32,444 bases of DNA from an uncultured Paracoccaceae bacterium (GCA_938049225.1 CALICM010000092.1:1-32444), one strand, 5' to 3'; positions 9,440 to 18,660 are shown, counted from the stretch's first letter. Translations and numbers: made by a program. Notes: generated by a model from the sequence alone, not told the origin.

Positions 9440-9945
9440 TACTCGTGGATCCCCGCTTCGCCGGAATGCATCAACTCGCGGCCAAAGGTGAAGCGTGCAA
9501 ACTCAATCGCCATCAGGCCAAAGGCAATCGGAAACGAGATTGTCAGGATCCACCGTGGGAAGAAATAGGCGCGCACGTCATAGTCATTGCGCTCGATATT
9601 GGTCAGGAACAGATCCGCGCCCTTCCATGCCAATATTACGCAAACCAGCACACACCCCAGTGCGACCGCACGGCTGAGCAATCGACGCGGCCCGTCGGGT
9701 AGCGCCGCCGTCACCAGCTCAATGTGCACATGCCCTTTCTCGCGCACCAGCCAGGGCGCACCCAGCATGGTCATGTACAAAAGCGCGTACTCCGACGAGG
9801 TGAACAGCCAAGCAAAAGGCTGCACGCCGATATTGCGCATCACCACCGAGGTGATCACCGACACCATCAGCCATACCAGCATCCCCCCCGCGACAAAGGC
9901 CATCGCATAGAGCAGAATGTCATAAACTCGCGAGATCTGGCGCAT
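9439..9945 (-). CDS. dctQ: TRAP transporter small permease, DctQ type
   Basis: This is the small membrane subunit of the TRAP transporter, which couples the binding protein to DctM. The 168 residues from MRQISRVYDILLYAMAF contain four hydrophobic segments and the typical TSSEYALLYMTMLGAPWLVREKGHVHIEL. An open frame runs 46 codons further upstream, but that stretch overlaps dctP and lacks family features, so the ATG at 9945 is chosen. A strong hairpin sits just before this start (9953-9981). The stop overlaps the dctM start by one base. Confidence 0.92.
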   Translation of the reverse strand: MRQISRVYDILLYAMAFVAGGMLVWLMVSVITSVVMRNIGVQPFAWLFTSSEYALLYMTMLGAPWLVREKGHVHIELVTAALPDGPRRLLSRAVALGCVLVCVILAWKGADLFLTNIERNDYDVRAYFFPRWILTISFPIAFGLMAIEFARFTFGRELMHSGEAGIHE

Positions 9946-9952
9946 GGCAAAC

Positions 9953-9981
9953 GGTCCGGCCCACGCTTGGCGGGCCGGTCC
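9953..9981 (-). promoter_or_regulatory. Hairpin between dctP and dctQ
   Basis: A 7-bp stem (CCGGCCC with GGGCCGG) with a 9-base loop is extended by two more pairs across one mismatch. It fills most of the 41-base gap and ends 7 bases before the dctQ start. No T-run follows. Such hairpins are expected to protect dctP mRNA and reduce dctQM translation, since binding protein is needed in excess; here that is inference. Confidence 0.55.
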
Positions 9982-9986
9982 AAACC

Positions 9987-10997
9987 CTAGTTCGCGCTGG
10001 TGTCGTAGAAAAGCCCGATCAGCGTGTCGTAGTTGCCGTCGCCTTGGGGGCTTTCGGCCATCAGGCCCTTCATCCGCTCCCAAGTCTTTTCACGTGCGGC
10101 GGCCAGGTAGTTTGCCCGCGCCTCGCCTTGCAGTTCGACCACCTTCATGCCCGCCGCGTCCAGTGCCGCGAAATCCTCGTCCCGTTTGGCGCGCAGCTTG
10201 GCGACACTTTCGGCCTCGTGCGCGATGGCGACGTCCTGCAGTATTTTCTGCGATTCCGGGCTCAGGCTGTTCCACTTCTCAAGGTTCACGATCACGCCCA
10301 GGTCGGTCGAGAAGAAGCTGGGCTCGATCCGGTAATTCAGAAACTCGTTCCACTTCAAATCGATCAACCCGATCTGCGTCCAGCCGGTGGCATCCACCAC
10401 CCCACGCTCAAGCGCTGAATAGACATCCGTCGTCGGCAGATCGATCACCTGCGCGCCCAGATACTCGGTAAAGAACGCGTTGTAGACGGCGTTGCCGCGC
10501 AGCTTGATGCCCGAGACATCCAGATTACCGTCAGCATCCAGCTGCGGTTCGTTCACCATCCACAGGTTATAGGTCACCCCACTGTCGAACCAACCCAGGT
10601 ACTTCAGGCCCATCTTTTCCTGGTGGATCTGGTCGATCAGCTCGGTACCGCCGTTCGCCCGCGTCTCGACAGCGGTCAGGTTCGAGGCGACCATCGCGTC
10701 CTTCTCGGGCAGCGCCCCGCCATAGAACGACCCGGGAGTGTAGACCATATCGACAATCCCGTCGCGCACTGCGTCGGGCTGCTGGAACATGCCGATCGCC
10801 TCGGGGCCACCGCGCACCTCGATCTTGACCACGCCCTCACCGGCGGCATTCACCTTGTCAACGAATTCCAGAAAACTTTGGGTGTAGATCAATGTCGCCG
10901 GGAAGGCATGGACCGCGGTCAAGGTGTCCTCGGCCTGCACGGCTGTGGCCGCCAGTGTTGCCCCAGCGATCAGCCCTGCGATACGCGCATGTTTCAT
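9987..10997 (-). CDS. dctP: TRAP transporter substrate-binding protein, DctP type
   Basis: This periplasmic solute-binding protein captures the substrate for DctQM. The 336 residues begin with a signal peptide (MKHARIAGLIAGATLAATAV, cleavage likely after AQA or VQA just before EDTL). The mature part has the DctP pattern: a region like GPEAIGMFQQPDAVRDGIVDM, then KLRGNAVYNAFFTEYLGAQVIDLPTTDVYSALERGVVDATG. The last segment contains the Arg and Gly positions usually used for carboxylate binding. AAGGAGAGTAAT precedes the ATG. It follows the leuD-like gene by 101 bases, leaving room for a second promoter. Context suggests a small organic acid or hydantoin-like ligand. Confidence 0.94.
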   Translation of the reverse strand: MKHARIAGLIAGATLAATAVQAEDTLTAVHAFPATLIYTQSFLEFVDKVNAAGEGVVKIEVRGGPEAIGMFQQPDAVRDGIVDMVYTPGSFYGGALPEKDAMVASNLTAVETRANGGTELIDQIHQEKMGLKYLGWFDSGVTYNLWMVNEPQLDADGNLDVSGIKLRGNAVYNAFFTEYLGAQVIDLPTTDVYSALERGVVDATGWTQIGLIDLKWNEFLNYRIEPSFFSTDLGVIVNLEKWNSLSPESQKILQDVAIAHEAESVAKLRAKRDEDFAALDAAGMKVVELQGEARANYLAAAREKTWERMKGLMAESPQGDGNYDTLIGLFYDTSAN

Positions 10998-11098
10998 ATT
11001 ACTCTCCTTCTTACGGCCCTATTGCCCAGGACCGCTCCCTGTTGCGAGCGCCCGTTTGTCAGGGCGGCGCCCGGATCCCTGCCGCATCTGCGCGCGGC

Positions 11099-11698
11099 CT
11101 ATCCTGTTGCCCTGGGCCAGGCCCAGGGGAAGTTCTTCTGGCGGTGGGTTCGAAAGGCCGCGATCGCCTGGTTATGGCTGGCGGTCAGATCGATGTCGTC
11201 CCATCCATTGATCAGTTTGGTCCGCCAAACCGGGTCAAGCGAGAACGGCCAGCTTTGCCCGTCACCTTGGATCCGCCCGGCCTGCAAATCAATCTTTAGG
11301 GGGGCGGGGCAGCGGCCCATGAGGTCTTTGATCTCGGCCGCAGGCAGCACTGCAGGCAACAACCCGTTGTTCACCGCATTCGCCGCGAAGATATCCCCGA
11401 ACGCCGGCGCCAATACCGCCCGATACCCCGCGTCCACCAGCGCATAGACCGCCGCCTCGCGCGACGAGCCCGACCCAAAATTTCGCCCCGCGACCAAAAC
11501 GCTGCCCCGGGCCGCATTCAGGGGGAACGCCGGGTCCAAGACCCCGGCCGCATCCCGCCGCAAATCGTACAGCAAATAATCCCCATACCCCTGATCCCGG
11601 GGCGTCGACATGAACCGCGCTGGGATCAGTTGATCGGTATCCACATTGTCCAGGGGCAGCGCCACCGCATGCCCCTCGTGCATCGACCACCCTGTCAC
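11099..11698 (-). CDS. leuD: 3-isopropylmalate dehydratase-like small subunit (LeuD paralogue)
   Basis: This is the swivel-domain subunit of an aconitase-family hydro-lyase. The substrate loop is clear: [15 protein letters not shown] near the N-terminus, then [21 protein letters not shown] and [21 protein letters not shown] place the start at GTG 11698, which overlaps the TGA of the leuC-like gene (GTGA); an internal ATG at 11683 is the alternative. The protein is 199 residues, typical for LeuD. The gene lies in a catabolic locus, not with leuA or leuB, so the substrate is more likely a methyl- or carboxy-substituted malate or maleate than isopropylmalate. That is inference from context. Confidence 0.86.
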   Translation of the reverse strand: MTGWSMHEGHAVALPLDNVDTDQLIPARFMSTPRDQGYGDYLLYDLRRDAAGVLDPAFPLNAARGSVLVAGRNFGSGSSREAAVYALVDAGYRAVLAPAFGDIFAANAVNNGLLPAVLPAAEIKDLMGRCPAPLKIDLQAGRIQGDGQSWPFSLDPVWRTKLINGWDDIDLTASHNQAIAAFRTHRQKNFPWAWPRATG

Positions 11699-13062
11699 AA
11701 CCGCCCCCCCAGCAGGGGCCGGACATCTGTCAGATGCCCGGTCACCGCCGCCGCGGCCGCCATTGCGGGCGACATCAAATGCGTCCGTGCGCCGCGCCCC
11801 TGCCGCCCCCGGAAGTTGCGGTTGGTGGTCGAGGCACAGCGCTTTCCCGGTGCGACCGTGTCCCCGTTCATCCCGACGCACATCGAACAGCCCGACCCGA
11901 CCCATTCAAGCCCGGCCGCTACGAACACTTGATCCAACCCCTCGCCTTCGGCCTGCGCCTTGACCAATGCTGACCCGGCCGAGACCATCCCCGGCACCCG
12001 CGCCTTGCGCCCCGTCAACACCGCCGCCGCCGCCCGCAGATCCTCGATCCGGGCGTTGGTGCACGAGCCGATGAAGACCTGATCCACCGCGATATCCACC
12101 AACCGCTGTCCCGCCCGCAGCCCCATATAGTCCAACGCCTCTGGCGCGCCATCGGGCACCACACCAGTAATCGGCAAGGCCTGATCCGGCGCGGTGCCCC
12201 AGGTCACAATCGGCGCGATTTCCGCCGCGTCCACCACAATTTCCCGATCAAACCGCGCATCCAAATCCGACGCCAGCGCCGCCCAATCCTCTAACGCTTG
12301 GTCCCATGCCGCCCCGATCGGTGCAAAGGGCCGCCCGCGCACATACTCGAACGTCACTGCATCCGGCGCCACCAGCCCGCACCGCGCGCCCCCTTCGATC
12401 GACAGGTTGCATAGCGTCAGCCGCCCCTCCATCGACAGCGCCTCGACCACTGGCCCCGCATATTCAACCGCATGCCCGCGCGCGCCGTCGGTTCCCAAAA
12501 CCGAGATCCAGTGCAGCGCCATGTCCTTGGCCCCGACCCCCGGTGCCAACCCCCCCTCGAACCGGATCCGCATCCGCCGGGGCTTTCTCTGCCACAGCGT
12601 CTGCGTCGCCAGAACATGCGCCACTTCGGTCGCACCAATCCCAAAGGCAAAGGCGCCAAACGCCCCATGCGTGCTGGTGTGGCTGTCGCCGCAGACCATC
12701 AGTAACCCCGGCAGCGTCAGCCCCTGCTCGGGCCCGATCACATGCACAATCCCCTGTCGCGGGTCGCCAAGATCGAAACATGTAAACCCATGGCGTTTCG
12801 CATTTCCGCGCAAGGTCTCCATCATCCGCACAATCGCGGGATCGGTCGCCGCGCCGCGCGTCGGCGCATAATGGTCCATCACCCCAAAGGTCAGCGCGGG
12901 CGCGGCCAGGTCGAGGTCCCGCGCAGCCAGCTTGCCAAAGGCGTGGTGCGACCCCTCGTGCACCAAATGCCGGTCCACCCACAGCAGCGAGGCGCCATCG
13001 TCGCGTCGCAGCACCTCGTGGCTGTCCCACAGCTTATCGAACAGGGTGCGGGGCGCGCTCAT
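11695..13062 (-). CDS. leuC: 3-isopropylmalate dehydratase-like large subunit (LeuC paralogue)
   Basis: This is the iron-sulfur subunit of an aconitase-family hydro-lyase, 455 residues. Three cysteines for a [4Fe-4S] cluster are visible: one in [13 protein letters not shown] and two in [11 protein letters not shown]. Other family blocks are [40 protein letters not shown] and [14 protein letters not shown]. Several otherwise conserved LeuC positions differ, for example in [17 protein letters not shown] and [17 protein letters not shown], which fits a paralogue. It overlaps the gntR stop (ATGA) and its own stop overlaps the leuD-like start. Alternatives within the family are homoaconitase, citraconate or 2,3-dimethylmalate hydro-lyases. 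Confidence 0.87.
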   Translation of the reverse strand: MSAPRTLFDKLWDSHEVLRRDDGASLLWVDRHLVHEGSHHAFGKLAARDLDLAAPALTFGVMDHYAPTRGAATDPAIVRMMETLRGNAKRHGFTCFDLGDPRQGIVHVIGPEQGLTLPGLLMVCGDSHTSTHGAFGAFAFGIGATEVAHVLATQTLWQRKPRRMRIRFEGGLAPGVGAKDMALHWISVLGTDGARGHAVEYAGPVVEALSMEGRLTLCNLSIEGGARCGLVAPDAVTFEYVRGRPFAPIGAAWDQALEDWAALASDLDARFDREIVVDAAEIAPIVTWGTAPDQALPITGVVPDGAPEALDYMGLRAGQRLVDIAVDQVFIGSCTNARIEDLRAAAAVLTGRKARVPGMVSAGSALVKAQAEGEGLDQVFVAAGLEWVGSGCSMCVGMNGDTVAPGKRCASTTNRNFRGRQGRGARTHLMSPAMAAAAAVTGHLTDVRPLLGGRL

Positions 13063-13862
13063 TCCGCCGCCTCCCGCGCGCTTAGATCACCAATCACCGG
13101 CGCCCAATGCCGTGCCTCGTCACTGCCGACCCGGGTCAGTTCCATCTCTAAACGAAAGGTATCCGGCCGGTACAATGCCGCCAAATACTCGACCCCACGC
13201 CCCTGATCGTCGCGCACCACGCGGGCCAGCGACAGCAACGGCGAGCCCACGTCCACCCCCAAAACCCCCGCCACATCCGGCGCGGCCAAGGTCGCGGTCA
13301 CAGATTGCGTCGCGGCTTCAATCACCACGCCCGAGCGTTCCAGCAGCCGAAACAAGGGGGTGGTGGCCAGATCAGCTTCGGAGTACTTCCGCGCAATCGC
13401 CTCGGGCACATGGGTCGTCAGATGCGAGAACGGCTGCCCGCCCACCTGTCGGATCCGCACCGCGGTCTGCACCACCGCCTTGGGTGCCAATCCCAAAGCC
13501 CGAGCCACCGGCGCCGGGGCGGCCCCGTAGGAAAACGCCAACAGCCGCGCTGTCGTCCGCTCGGTCATCTCTACCAGTTGCGGCAGAAGCGACGCGAAAT
13601 CCCCCTTGATTGCCTGCCCGCCGGAACCGCGCACAATCGTTCCGCTGCCAACCCGCTTTTCGACCAGATCATCCGCCGCCAAGGCCGCCAATGCCCGCCG
13701 GATCGTCACGCGCGAGACATTGAACATCGCCGACAACCGCTGCTCCCCCGGCAGTGCCGTCCCTTCGGGATAGGCCCCCTCGGCAATTCCATTGCGCAAC
13801 AACAGATACACGCGCCGCGCCTTGCCGCCCTCGGGGATCGACCCAGATGGGGGGGTGGGCAT
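13059..13862 (-). CDS. GntR-family transcriptional regulator (HutC/UTRA subfamily)
   Basis: This is the likely local regulator of the catabolic locus. The 267 residues have an N-terminal winged helix ([27 protein letters not shown] split as [13 protein letters not shown] and [16 protein letters not shown], about residues 40-70), then a UTRA effector-binding domain to the end. The start at 13862 is preceded by AAAGGAG at ideal spacing; the frame is open further upstream but would run through the promoter region. It is divergent from the SnoaL-hyuBA arm and first in the leuCD-dctPQM arm. In this family the ligand is usually the pathway substrate or an intermediate. Confidence 0.92.
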   Translation of the reverse strand: MPTPPSGSIPEGGKARRVYLLLRNGIAEGAYPEGTALPGEQRLSAMFNVSRVTIRRALAALAADDLVEKRVGSGTIVRGSGGQAIKGDFASLLPQLVEMTERTTARLLAFSYGAAPAPVARALGLAPKAVVQTAVRIRQVGGQPFSHLTTHVPEAIARKYSEADLATTPLFRLLERSGVVIEAATQSVTATLAAPDVAGVLGVDVGSPLLSLARVVRDDQGRGVEYLAALYRPDTFRLEMELTRVGSDEARHWAPVIGDLSAREAAE

Positions 13863-13906
13863 GCGGGCTCCTTTCGATTGGCGGAAAGATTTACAACGGG
13901 CTGAAT

Positions 13907-13917
13907 GTATCATATAC
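13907..13917. promoter_or_regulatory. Candidate GntR operator
   Basis: The palindrome GTAT-cat-ATAC lies 45 bases before the gntR start and 43 bases before the SnoaL-like start, in the only gap between the divergent arms. HutC-type GntR proteins bind GTAT/ATAC-type palindromes. Just downstream, two imperfect copies of ACAAA(A)TCTG occur at about 13921-13952 and may be part of promoter or operator elements. Confidence 0.5.
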
Positions 13918-13959
13918 CTAACAAAATCTGTCTTATCAATAATACAAATCTGGTGTTTC

Positions 13960-14319
13960 TTGCCTGCAACCCCCGAAGCCCTCGTCCGCCGATTCCTCAA
14001 TGCAATGCAGGACCGCGACCTTGCCACGGCCCAGTCCCTGCTGGCGCCCGGTTTCACCATGACCTTCCCCGGCGGCGTGACAATGACCCGGCTTGAGGAT
14101 CTGGTGGCCTGGGCCGCGCCGCGCTACCAGCACATTGCAAAAACCTTTGAACGGTTCGACAGCATCGGCGGCACCGTTTACTGCTTCGGCACCCTCGGCG
14201 GCGCTTGGCCCGATGGCACGCCGTTTGACAGCATCCGCTTTATGGACCGGTTCGAGGTCTTAAACGGCAAACTCACCCGCCAAGACGTCTGGAACGACCT
14301 GGCCGAGGCGCGCGCATGA
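13960..14319 (+). CDS. SnoaL-like / NTF2-fold small enzyme
   Basis: This is a 119-residue protein with the cone-shaped alpha+beta (NTF2/SnoaL) pattern: an N-terminal helix EALVRRFLNAMQDRDLATAQ, then LLAPGFTMTFPGG, a middle helix near WAAPRYQHIAKTFERF, and paired strands ending in DRFEVLNGKLTRQDVWNDL. Members are isomerases, hydratases, lyases or binding proteins. No ATG fits the first helix; the best start is TTG at 13960, with ATG 14004 cutting the helix, and no good ribosome binding site is visible. The stop overlaps the hyuB start (ATGA). Its role in the pathway is unknown. Confidence 0.7.
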   Translation: MPATPEALVRRFLNAMQDRDLATAQSLLAPGFTMTFPGGVTMTRLEDLVAWAAPRYQHIAKTFERFDSIGGTVYCFGTLGGAWPDGTPFDSIRFMDRFEVLNGKLTRQDVWNDLAEARA

Positions 14320-16004
14320 GCATCGACCCGATCACCCTGGCCGTCCTCTCCGGCCGGATGGAGCAGATCGCCGACGAGATGGACGCGACCTTGTTTCGCG
14401 CTGCCTTCAATCCGATCATCGCCGAGGCGCATGACGCCAGCCACGGTATCTATGACGCGACAACCGGGGATACTTTGGTCCAGGGCAAATCGGGTCTGCC
14501 GATCTTTGTCGGGGTTATGGCGTTCGCCGTCAAAGCAGTGATCGACAAAGCTGCGGCCGATGGCGATCTGGCCGACGGCGACATCTATATCTTCAACGAC
14601 GCCCATATCGGCGGCACCCATTTAAGCGATATGCGCCTGATCCGCCCCTATTTCCGCGACGGGCGATTGTTCTGCTATCTTGCCTCGGTCGGCCATTGGC
14701 ACGATGTCGGTGGGGCTGTTCCCGGCAACTACAACCCGGCAGCGACCGAAGCCTTTCAGGAGGCCTTTATCCTGCCGCCCGTCAAACTGGTTCGCGCGGG
14801 CGTGCTGCAACAAGACATCGTTGATATCCTGCTGCGCAACACCCGCCTGCCGCAGTCCGCTCAGGGGGACCTGAACGGACAGCTGGGCGCGTTGGACCTA
14901 GGCGTCAAACGCCTCGACGCGCTGCTCGACGACTACGGCCCCAAAACCGTCTCCGGGGCCCTTCAGGCCCTAGGGACCCGTGCCGAGGCGCTGATGCGCG
15001 CTGAAATCCAAGCGCTGCCGAACGGCCGATGGGAGGCCAAGGACTTTCTCGACAACGACGGCATAACCGACCAGGCGCTGCCGATCCATGTCGCTCTAGA
15101 GGTCACGAATGACAGGCTGCGCCTGGATTTTACCGGCACCGCCCCAGTGACCGCCGGCCCGGTCAACATCGCCCTGCCGACCGCTGTCGCGACGGCTTAT
15201 GTCGCGATCAAGCACATCTTCCCTGACCTGCCCGCCAATGCCGGTGTCATGCGTCCCATCGAGGTTCATATACCCGACGGCTCGCTGCTGTCTGCCGAGT
15301 TTCCCGCCCCGGTTGGCGGTTATACCGAAACCATCCTGCGGATGATCGACGTGATCTTCGCGGCCATGGCCAAAGCCACGCCCGAGCGTGTCGTTGCTAA
15401 CGCCTATGGCACGATCAATGCGCTTTCGATCGCGGGCAAACGGGCCAACGGCAAGCCCTGGGTCATGTTCAGCTTCTACGGCGGTGGGCACGGCGGGTCG
15501 GCCGAAAGCGATGGCCTGAACCACGGCAATGCACCGATTTCCACCGCCACCATCCCACCGGCCGAGATCCTGGAAGCCGCCTATCCGATCAAATTCACCC
15601 AATGGGCCCTGCGCCCAGACAGCGCCGGGCCCGGCACCAACCGCGGCGGCCTGGGGGCCACATACGAGATCGAAGTGCTGGAACAATCCGCCGAGGCCTT
15701 TCTGTTTGGCGAACGTGGCCGGCATGCGCCTCAGGGTATTGCCGACGGCGGCCCGGCGGCCCTCAACCGCTTCCGGTACGAGCAAACCGACGGCTGGCAC
15801 GAACCGCCCCTGGCCTCGAAAATGCGGGGGATAAAGCTGACCCAAGGTCAAAAGGTTCGTCTGGAAACGCCTGGCGGTGGTGGCTATGGCCCAGCCGAGG
15901 CCCGCCCCGCCACCACCGTCGCCCATGATGTTATGCTGGGCTACATCACGCCCGACAAAGCCGATGCCGACTATGGTCCCGCCTGGCGAAAGGTCGTCTC
16001 GTGA
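14316..16004 (+). CDS. hyuB: Hydantoinase B / oxoprolinase family protein (HyuB)
   Basis: HyuB is one of the two subunits of ATP-dependent hydantoinase/oxoprolinase/acetone-carboxylase-type enzymes. The 562 residues show family blocks: the start SIDPITLAVLSGRMEQIADEM, then LPIFVGVMAFAVKAVI, NDAHIGGTHLSDMRLI and GHWHDVGGAVPGNY, and a C-terminal LETPGGGGYGPAEARP. The Asp and His residues in NDAHIGGTHLSD and HWHD are candidate metal ligands. It overlaps the SnoaL-like gene before and the GTG start of hyuA after. Function follows HyuA: ATP-driven ring opening (N-methylhydantoin, oxoproline) or carboxylation of a ketone. Confidence 0.93.
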   Translation: MSIDPITLAVLSGRMEQIADEMDATLFRAAFNPIIAEAHDASHGIYDATTGDTLVQGKSGLPIFVGVMAFAVKAVIDKAAADGDLADGDIYIFNDAHIGGTHLSDMRLIRPYFRDGRLFCYLASVGHWHDVGGAVPGNYNPAATEAFQEAFILPPVKLVRAGVLQQDIVDILLRNTRLPQSAQGDLNGQLGALDLGVKRLDALLDDYGPKTVSGALQALGTRAEALMRAEIQALPNGRWEAKDFLDNDGITDQALPIHVALEVTNDRLRLDFTGTAPVTAGPVNIALPTAVATAYVAIKHIFPDLPANAGVMRPIEVHIPDGSLLSAEFPAPVGGYTETILRMIDVIFAAMAKATPERVVANAYGTINALSIAGKRANGKPWVMFSFYGGGHGGSAESDGLNHGNAPISTATIPPAEILEAAYPIKFTQWALRPDSAGPGTNRGGLGATYEIEVLEQSAEAFLFGERGRHAPQGIADGGPAALNRFRYEQTDGWHEPPLASKMRGIKLTQGQKVRLETPGGGGYGPAEARPATTVAHDVMLGYITPDKADADYGPAWRKVVS

Positions 16005-18061
16005 GCCGGATCCTGGGCGTCGATGTCGGTGGCACCTTCACGGATGTGTTCCTGTTGGACGAGGCGACTGGCACCGCGCAGGTCGCGAAAGTGCCCACAA
16101 CACGCCCCGACCAATCGGCGGGGTTCCTGGCGGGCATCAACTCGCAAATCGAGAACCTTTCCACACTGTCGGTTGTCGTCCATGGCACGACCGCTGGCAC
16201 CAACGCGCTGTTAGAGCGAAAAGGCGCGAAGACCGGCGTGATCACCACCCAAGGCTTCCGCGATGTGCTTGAGATGCGTCGCCGTGACCGACCCCGCACC
16301 TGGGGCTTGCGCGGCGACTTTCTGCCGGTCGTGCCCCGCAACCTGCGCCTTGAAGTGCCCGAACGCACCCTGGCCGACGGTACAAGAGAGCAGCCCGTCG
16401 ACCTCGACGCCGTTCGTGCCGCCGCGCGCGGGCTGCTGGCCGAGGGGTGCACCAGCGTCGCCGTTCTGTTTGTCAACGCCTATGCCAATTCGGCAAACGA
16501 GGCCGCCGCTGTTCAGGCTGTGCGCGAGATCTGGTCCAACCCGCATGTCTCGGCCTCGGCCGAGATCCTGCCCGAGATCCGCGAGTTCGAGCGTTTCTCG
16601 ACCACCGCCCTAAACGCCTATCTGCAGCCAGAGGTTGCGGGCTACCTCGACCGTCTGGAAACCGCCCTGACCTCGGGCGGCTTCAGCGGATCCTTTATGA
16701 TCGTCCAATCCAACGGCGGCATCATGGACGTCGCCACAGCCTGTGCCCGCCCTGTCCGCACCGCCCTGTCCGGTCCTGCGGCGGGTGTCATCGCCGCCGC
16801 ATATATCGCCACCGAAGCGGGCTTTCCGAACGTCATCACCGGCGATGTCGGCGGGACCAGCTTCGACGTCTCGCTGGTGGCGAACGGCCAAAGCGTGCTC
16901 AGCCCGCAGACCAGCATCGATTTCGGCATGGTGATCCGCCAGCCGATGATCGAGATCGCGACGATCGGCGCGGGCGGCGGCTCCATCGCCTGGGTCGACA
17001 AGGGCGGGTTGTTGAACATCGGCCCAGAGAGCGCGGGCTCGGACCCCGGCCCGGTCGCCTATGGTCGCGGCAACACCCAACCCACGGTCACGGACGCCAA
17101 TATCGTGTTGGGCCGCATCGACCCCGAGAACCCCATCGGCGCATTGGACCGCCTGGATGTCGAGGCCGCGCGCGCCGCCATCGACACCCATATCGGCGTG
17201 CCCCTCACCCTCGATACCCTGCAAGCCGCCGAGGCAATCCTGCGGGTCGCCAACAGCCGCATGGCGGGCGCTATCCGTCTGGTTTCCATTGAGCGCGGCT
17301 TCGATCCGAAAGACTTCGCCTTCATGCCCTTCGGCGGCGGCGGTGCGCTGCATGCGGGCGCGATGCTCGCCGATGTCGGCCTTGCCCGCGCCATCGTGCC
17401 ACGCTATCCCGGCGTAACCTCGGCCCTGGGCTGTGTGATCGCCGACATGCGCCAAGATTTCATACAAACGCTGAACGTCCTGCTCGATACCCTCGACACC
17501 GCTGCCCTGGGCCAGGTGATGCAAGACCACGCCACGCAGGGACACGCGATATTGGACGCCGCCGATACCACATTCGAAGGCCGTGAGACCGCGTTTGAGC
17601 TGGATATGGCCTACCTCGGCCAGACCCACACCGTCGCCGTCCCGATCAAAGTGCAGTTTGCACAGGACAGGGTCGAGCCACCCAGCATCGCGCAAATCGT
17701 CCAGGCTTTCGACACGGCCTATACCGCTGCCTACGGGCGCTTGCTGCCAAACGGCACACGCCGAGTGCTGAACCTGCGCAGCGCGGTGATCGGCCGCCGC
17801 CCGAAGTTCGACCTGACCACGCTGGCGCCACCGAATGCGACTCTGGCCCGCGCGCAGCGCGGCCAAAGACCCGTGCACTTCGGCGACCGCTGGCATGAGA
17901 CGCAGATCTTCGCACGCCTCGATCTGCCCGTCGGCACCGAAATCACCGGGCCCGCGATCCTGGAACAGCCCGATACCACCATCCTGATCGACCCCGGGCT
18001 GACCGGCCGAGTCGACCGCTTTGGTAACGTCATCATCGAACGCAGCAAGGGCGCGACATGA
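16001..18061 (+). CDS. hyuA: Hydantoinase A / oxoprolinase family ATPase subunit (HyuA)
   Basis: HyuA carries the actin/hexokinase-like ATP-binding fold that activates the substrate carbonyl by phosphorylation. The 686 residues start with the phosphate loop ILGVDVGGTFTDVFLLD, followed by VVHGTTAGTNALLERKGAKT, the second ATP motif GDVGGTSFDVSLV near residue 285, and FGGGGALHAGAMLADVG. The C-terminal part has the hydantoinase A domain. The GTG start overlaps the hyuB stop and the stop overlaps the isochorismatase-fold gene. Compared with single-chain 5-oxoprolinase the A and B parts are separate, as in N-methylhydantoinase. Substrate not resolved. Confidence 0.93.
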   Translation: MSRILGVDVGGTFTDVFLLDEATGTAQVAKVPTTRPDQSAGFLAGINSQIENLSTLSVVVHGTTAGTNALLERKGAKTGVITTQGFRDVLEMRRRDRPRTWGLRGDFLPVVPRNLRLEVPERTLADGTREQPVDLDAVRAAARGLLAEGCTSVAVLFVNAYANSANEAAAVQAVREIWSNPHVSASAEILPEIREFERFSTTALNAYLQPEVAGYLDRLETALTSGGFSGSFMIVQSNGGIMDVATACARPVRTALSGPAAGVIAAAYIATEAGFPNVITGDVGGTSFDVSLVANGQSVLSPQTSIDFGMVIRQPMIEIATIGAGGGSIAWVDKGGLLNIGPESAGSDPGPVAYGRGNTQPTVTDANIVLGRIDPENPIGALDRLDVEAARAAIDTHIGVPLTLDTLQAAEAILRVANSRMAGAIRLVSIERGFDPKDFAFMPFGGGGALHAGAMLADVGLARAIVPRYPGVTSALGCVIADMRQDFIQTLNVLLDTLDTAALGQVMQDHATQGHAILDAADTTFEGRETAFELDMAYLGQTHTVAVPIKVQFAQDRVEPPSIAQIVQAFDTAYTAAYGRLLPNGTRRVLNLRSAVIGRRPKFDLTTLAPPNATLARAQRGQRPVHFGDRWHETQIFARLDLPVGTEITGPAILEQPDTTILIDPGLTGRVDRFGNVIIERSKGAT

Positions 18062-18660
18062 CCCCCAGCACAACCGCCGTCCTGACCATCGACCTGCAGA
18101 ACGACTTTCTGCACCCCGAAGGCGCCTATGGCCGTGCGGGGCAGACCGCAGCCGCCATTGGCGCCCTCCCCAAGAGGATCCGACCTGTCATCGACGCCCT
18201 GCGTGCCCGGGGCGGCACCTATATTTCGGCCCAATTCACTCTGGTCCCCCGCCCCGACGGCCAGCCCCTGATCGCCACTCACCTCAAGGCGCTGCGGCCA
18301 TTTTTGACCGCCGGAGAATTCGCCCCCGGCGCTTGGGGTCACGCCCTGGTCGACACGCTGGCCCCCGCCGATTATACCATCGAAAAGGTTGCCTATTCGG
18401 CCCTCTACCAGACACGCCTGGAATACATTCTGCGCGCCACGGGGATCGAGACCCTGATCGTCGGCGGGATCGTTACTAATGGCGGCGTCGCCAGCACGAT
18501 CCGCGACGCGCATTTGCGCGACTTGAGCACCATCTTGCTGACCGATGGATGCGCGGCCTTCAAACAAGATGTCCACGACGCCACGCTCCTGTCCCTTGGG
18601 ACCGTCAGCCGCCAAATGACCTGTGCCCAAGCCACGGCGCTGATCGAGGAGGGCGCATGA
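18058..18660 (+). CDS. Isochorismatase-fold hydrolase lacking the catalytic Cys
   Basis: The family has two main kinds of enzyme: Cys-dependent amidases (for example N-carbamoylsarcosine amidase, nicotinamidase) and Cys-less isochorismatases. The 200 residues show the Asp in VLTIDLQNDFL and the Lys in IEKVAYSALYQT. At the third position the usual TNVCVEST reads TNGGVAST, so the nucleophile Cys is replaced by Gly, as in EntB-type isochorismatase. This argues against an amidase and for hydrolysis of an enol ether or a changed role. It overlaps hyuA before and the lyase gene after by ATGA. Family is certain; substrate unknown. Confidence 0.88.
   Translation: MTPSTTAVLTIDLQNDFLHPEGAYGRAGQTAAAIGALPKRIRPVIDALRARGGTYISAQFTLVPRPDGQPLIATHLKALRPFLTAGEFAPGAWGHALVDTLAPADYTIEKVAYSALYQTRLEYILRATGIETLIVGGIVTNGGVASTIRDAHLRDLSTILLTDGCAAFKQDVHDATLLSLGTVSRQMTCAQATALIEEGA

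Noticed and set aside
13863-14060. Longer GntR protein with 66 extra N-terminal residues
   Set aside because: An AAAGGAG site fits the ATG at 13862, and the extension would cover the promoter region and the divergent gene start.
16610-18073. 487-codon open frame antisense to hyuA
   Set aside because: It mirrors a well-supported gene, has no family motif, and long antisense frames are common in GC-rich coding DNA.
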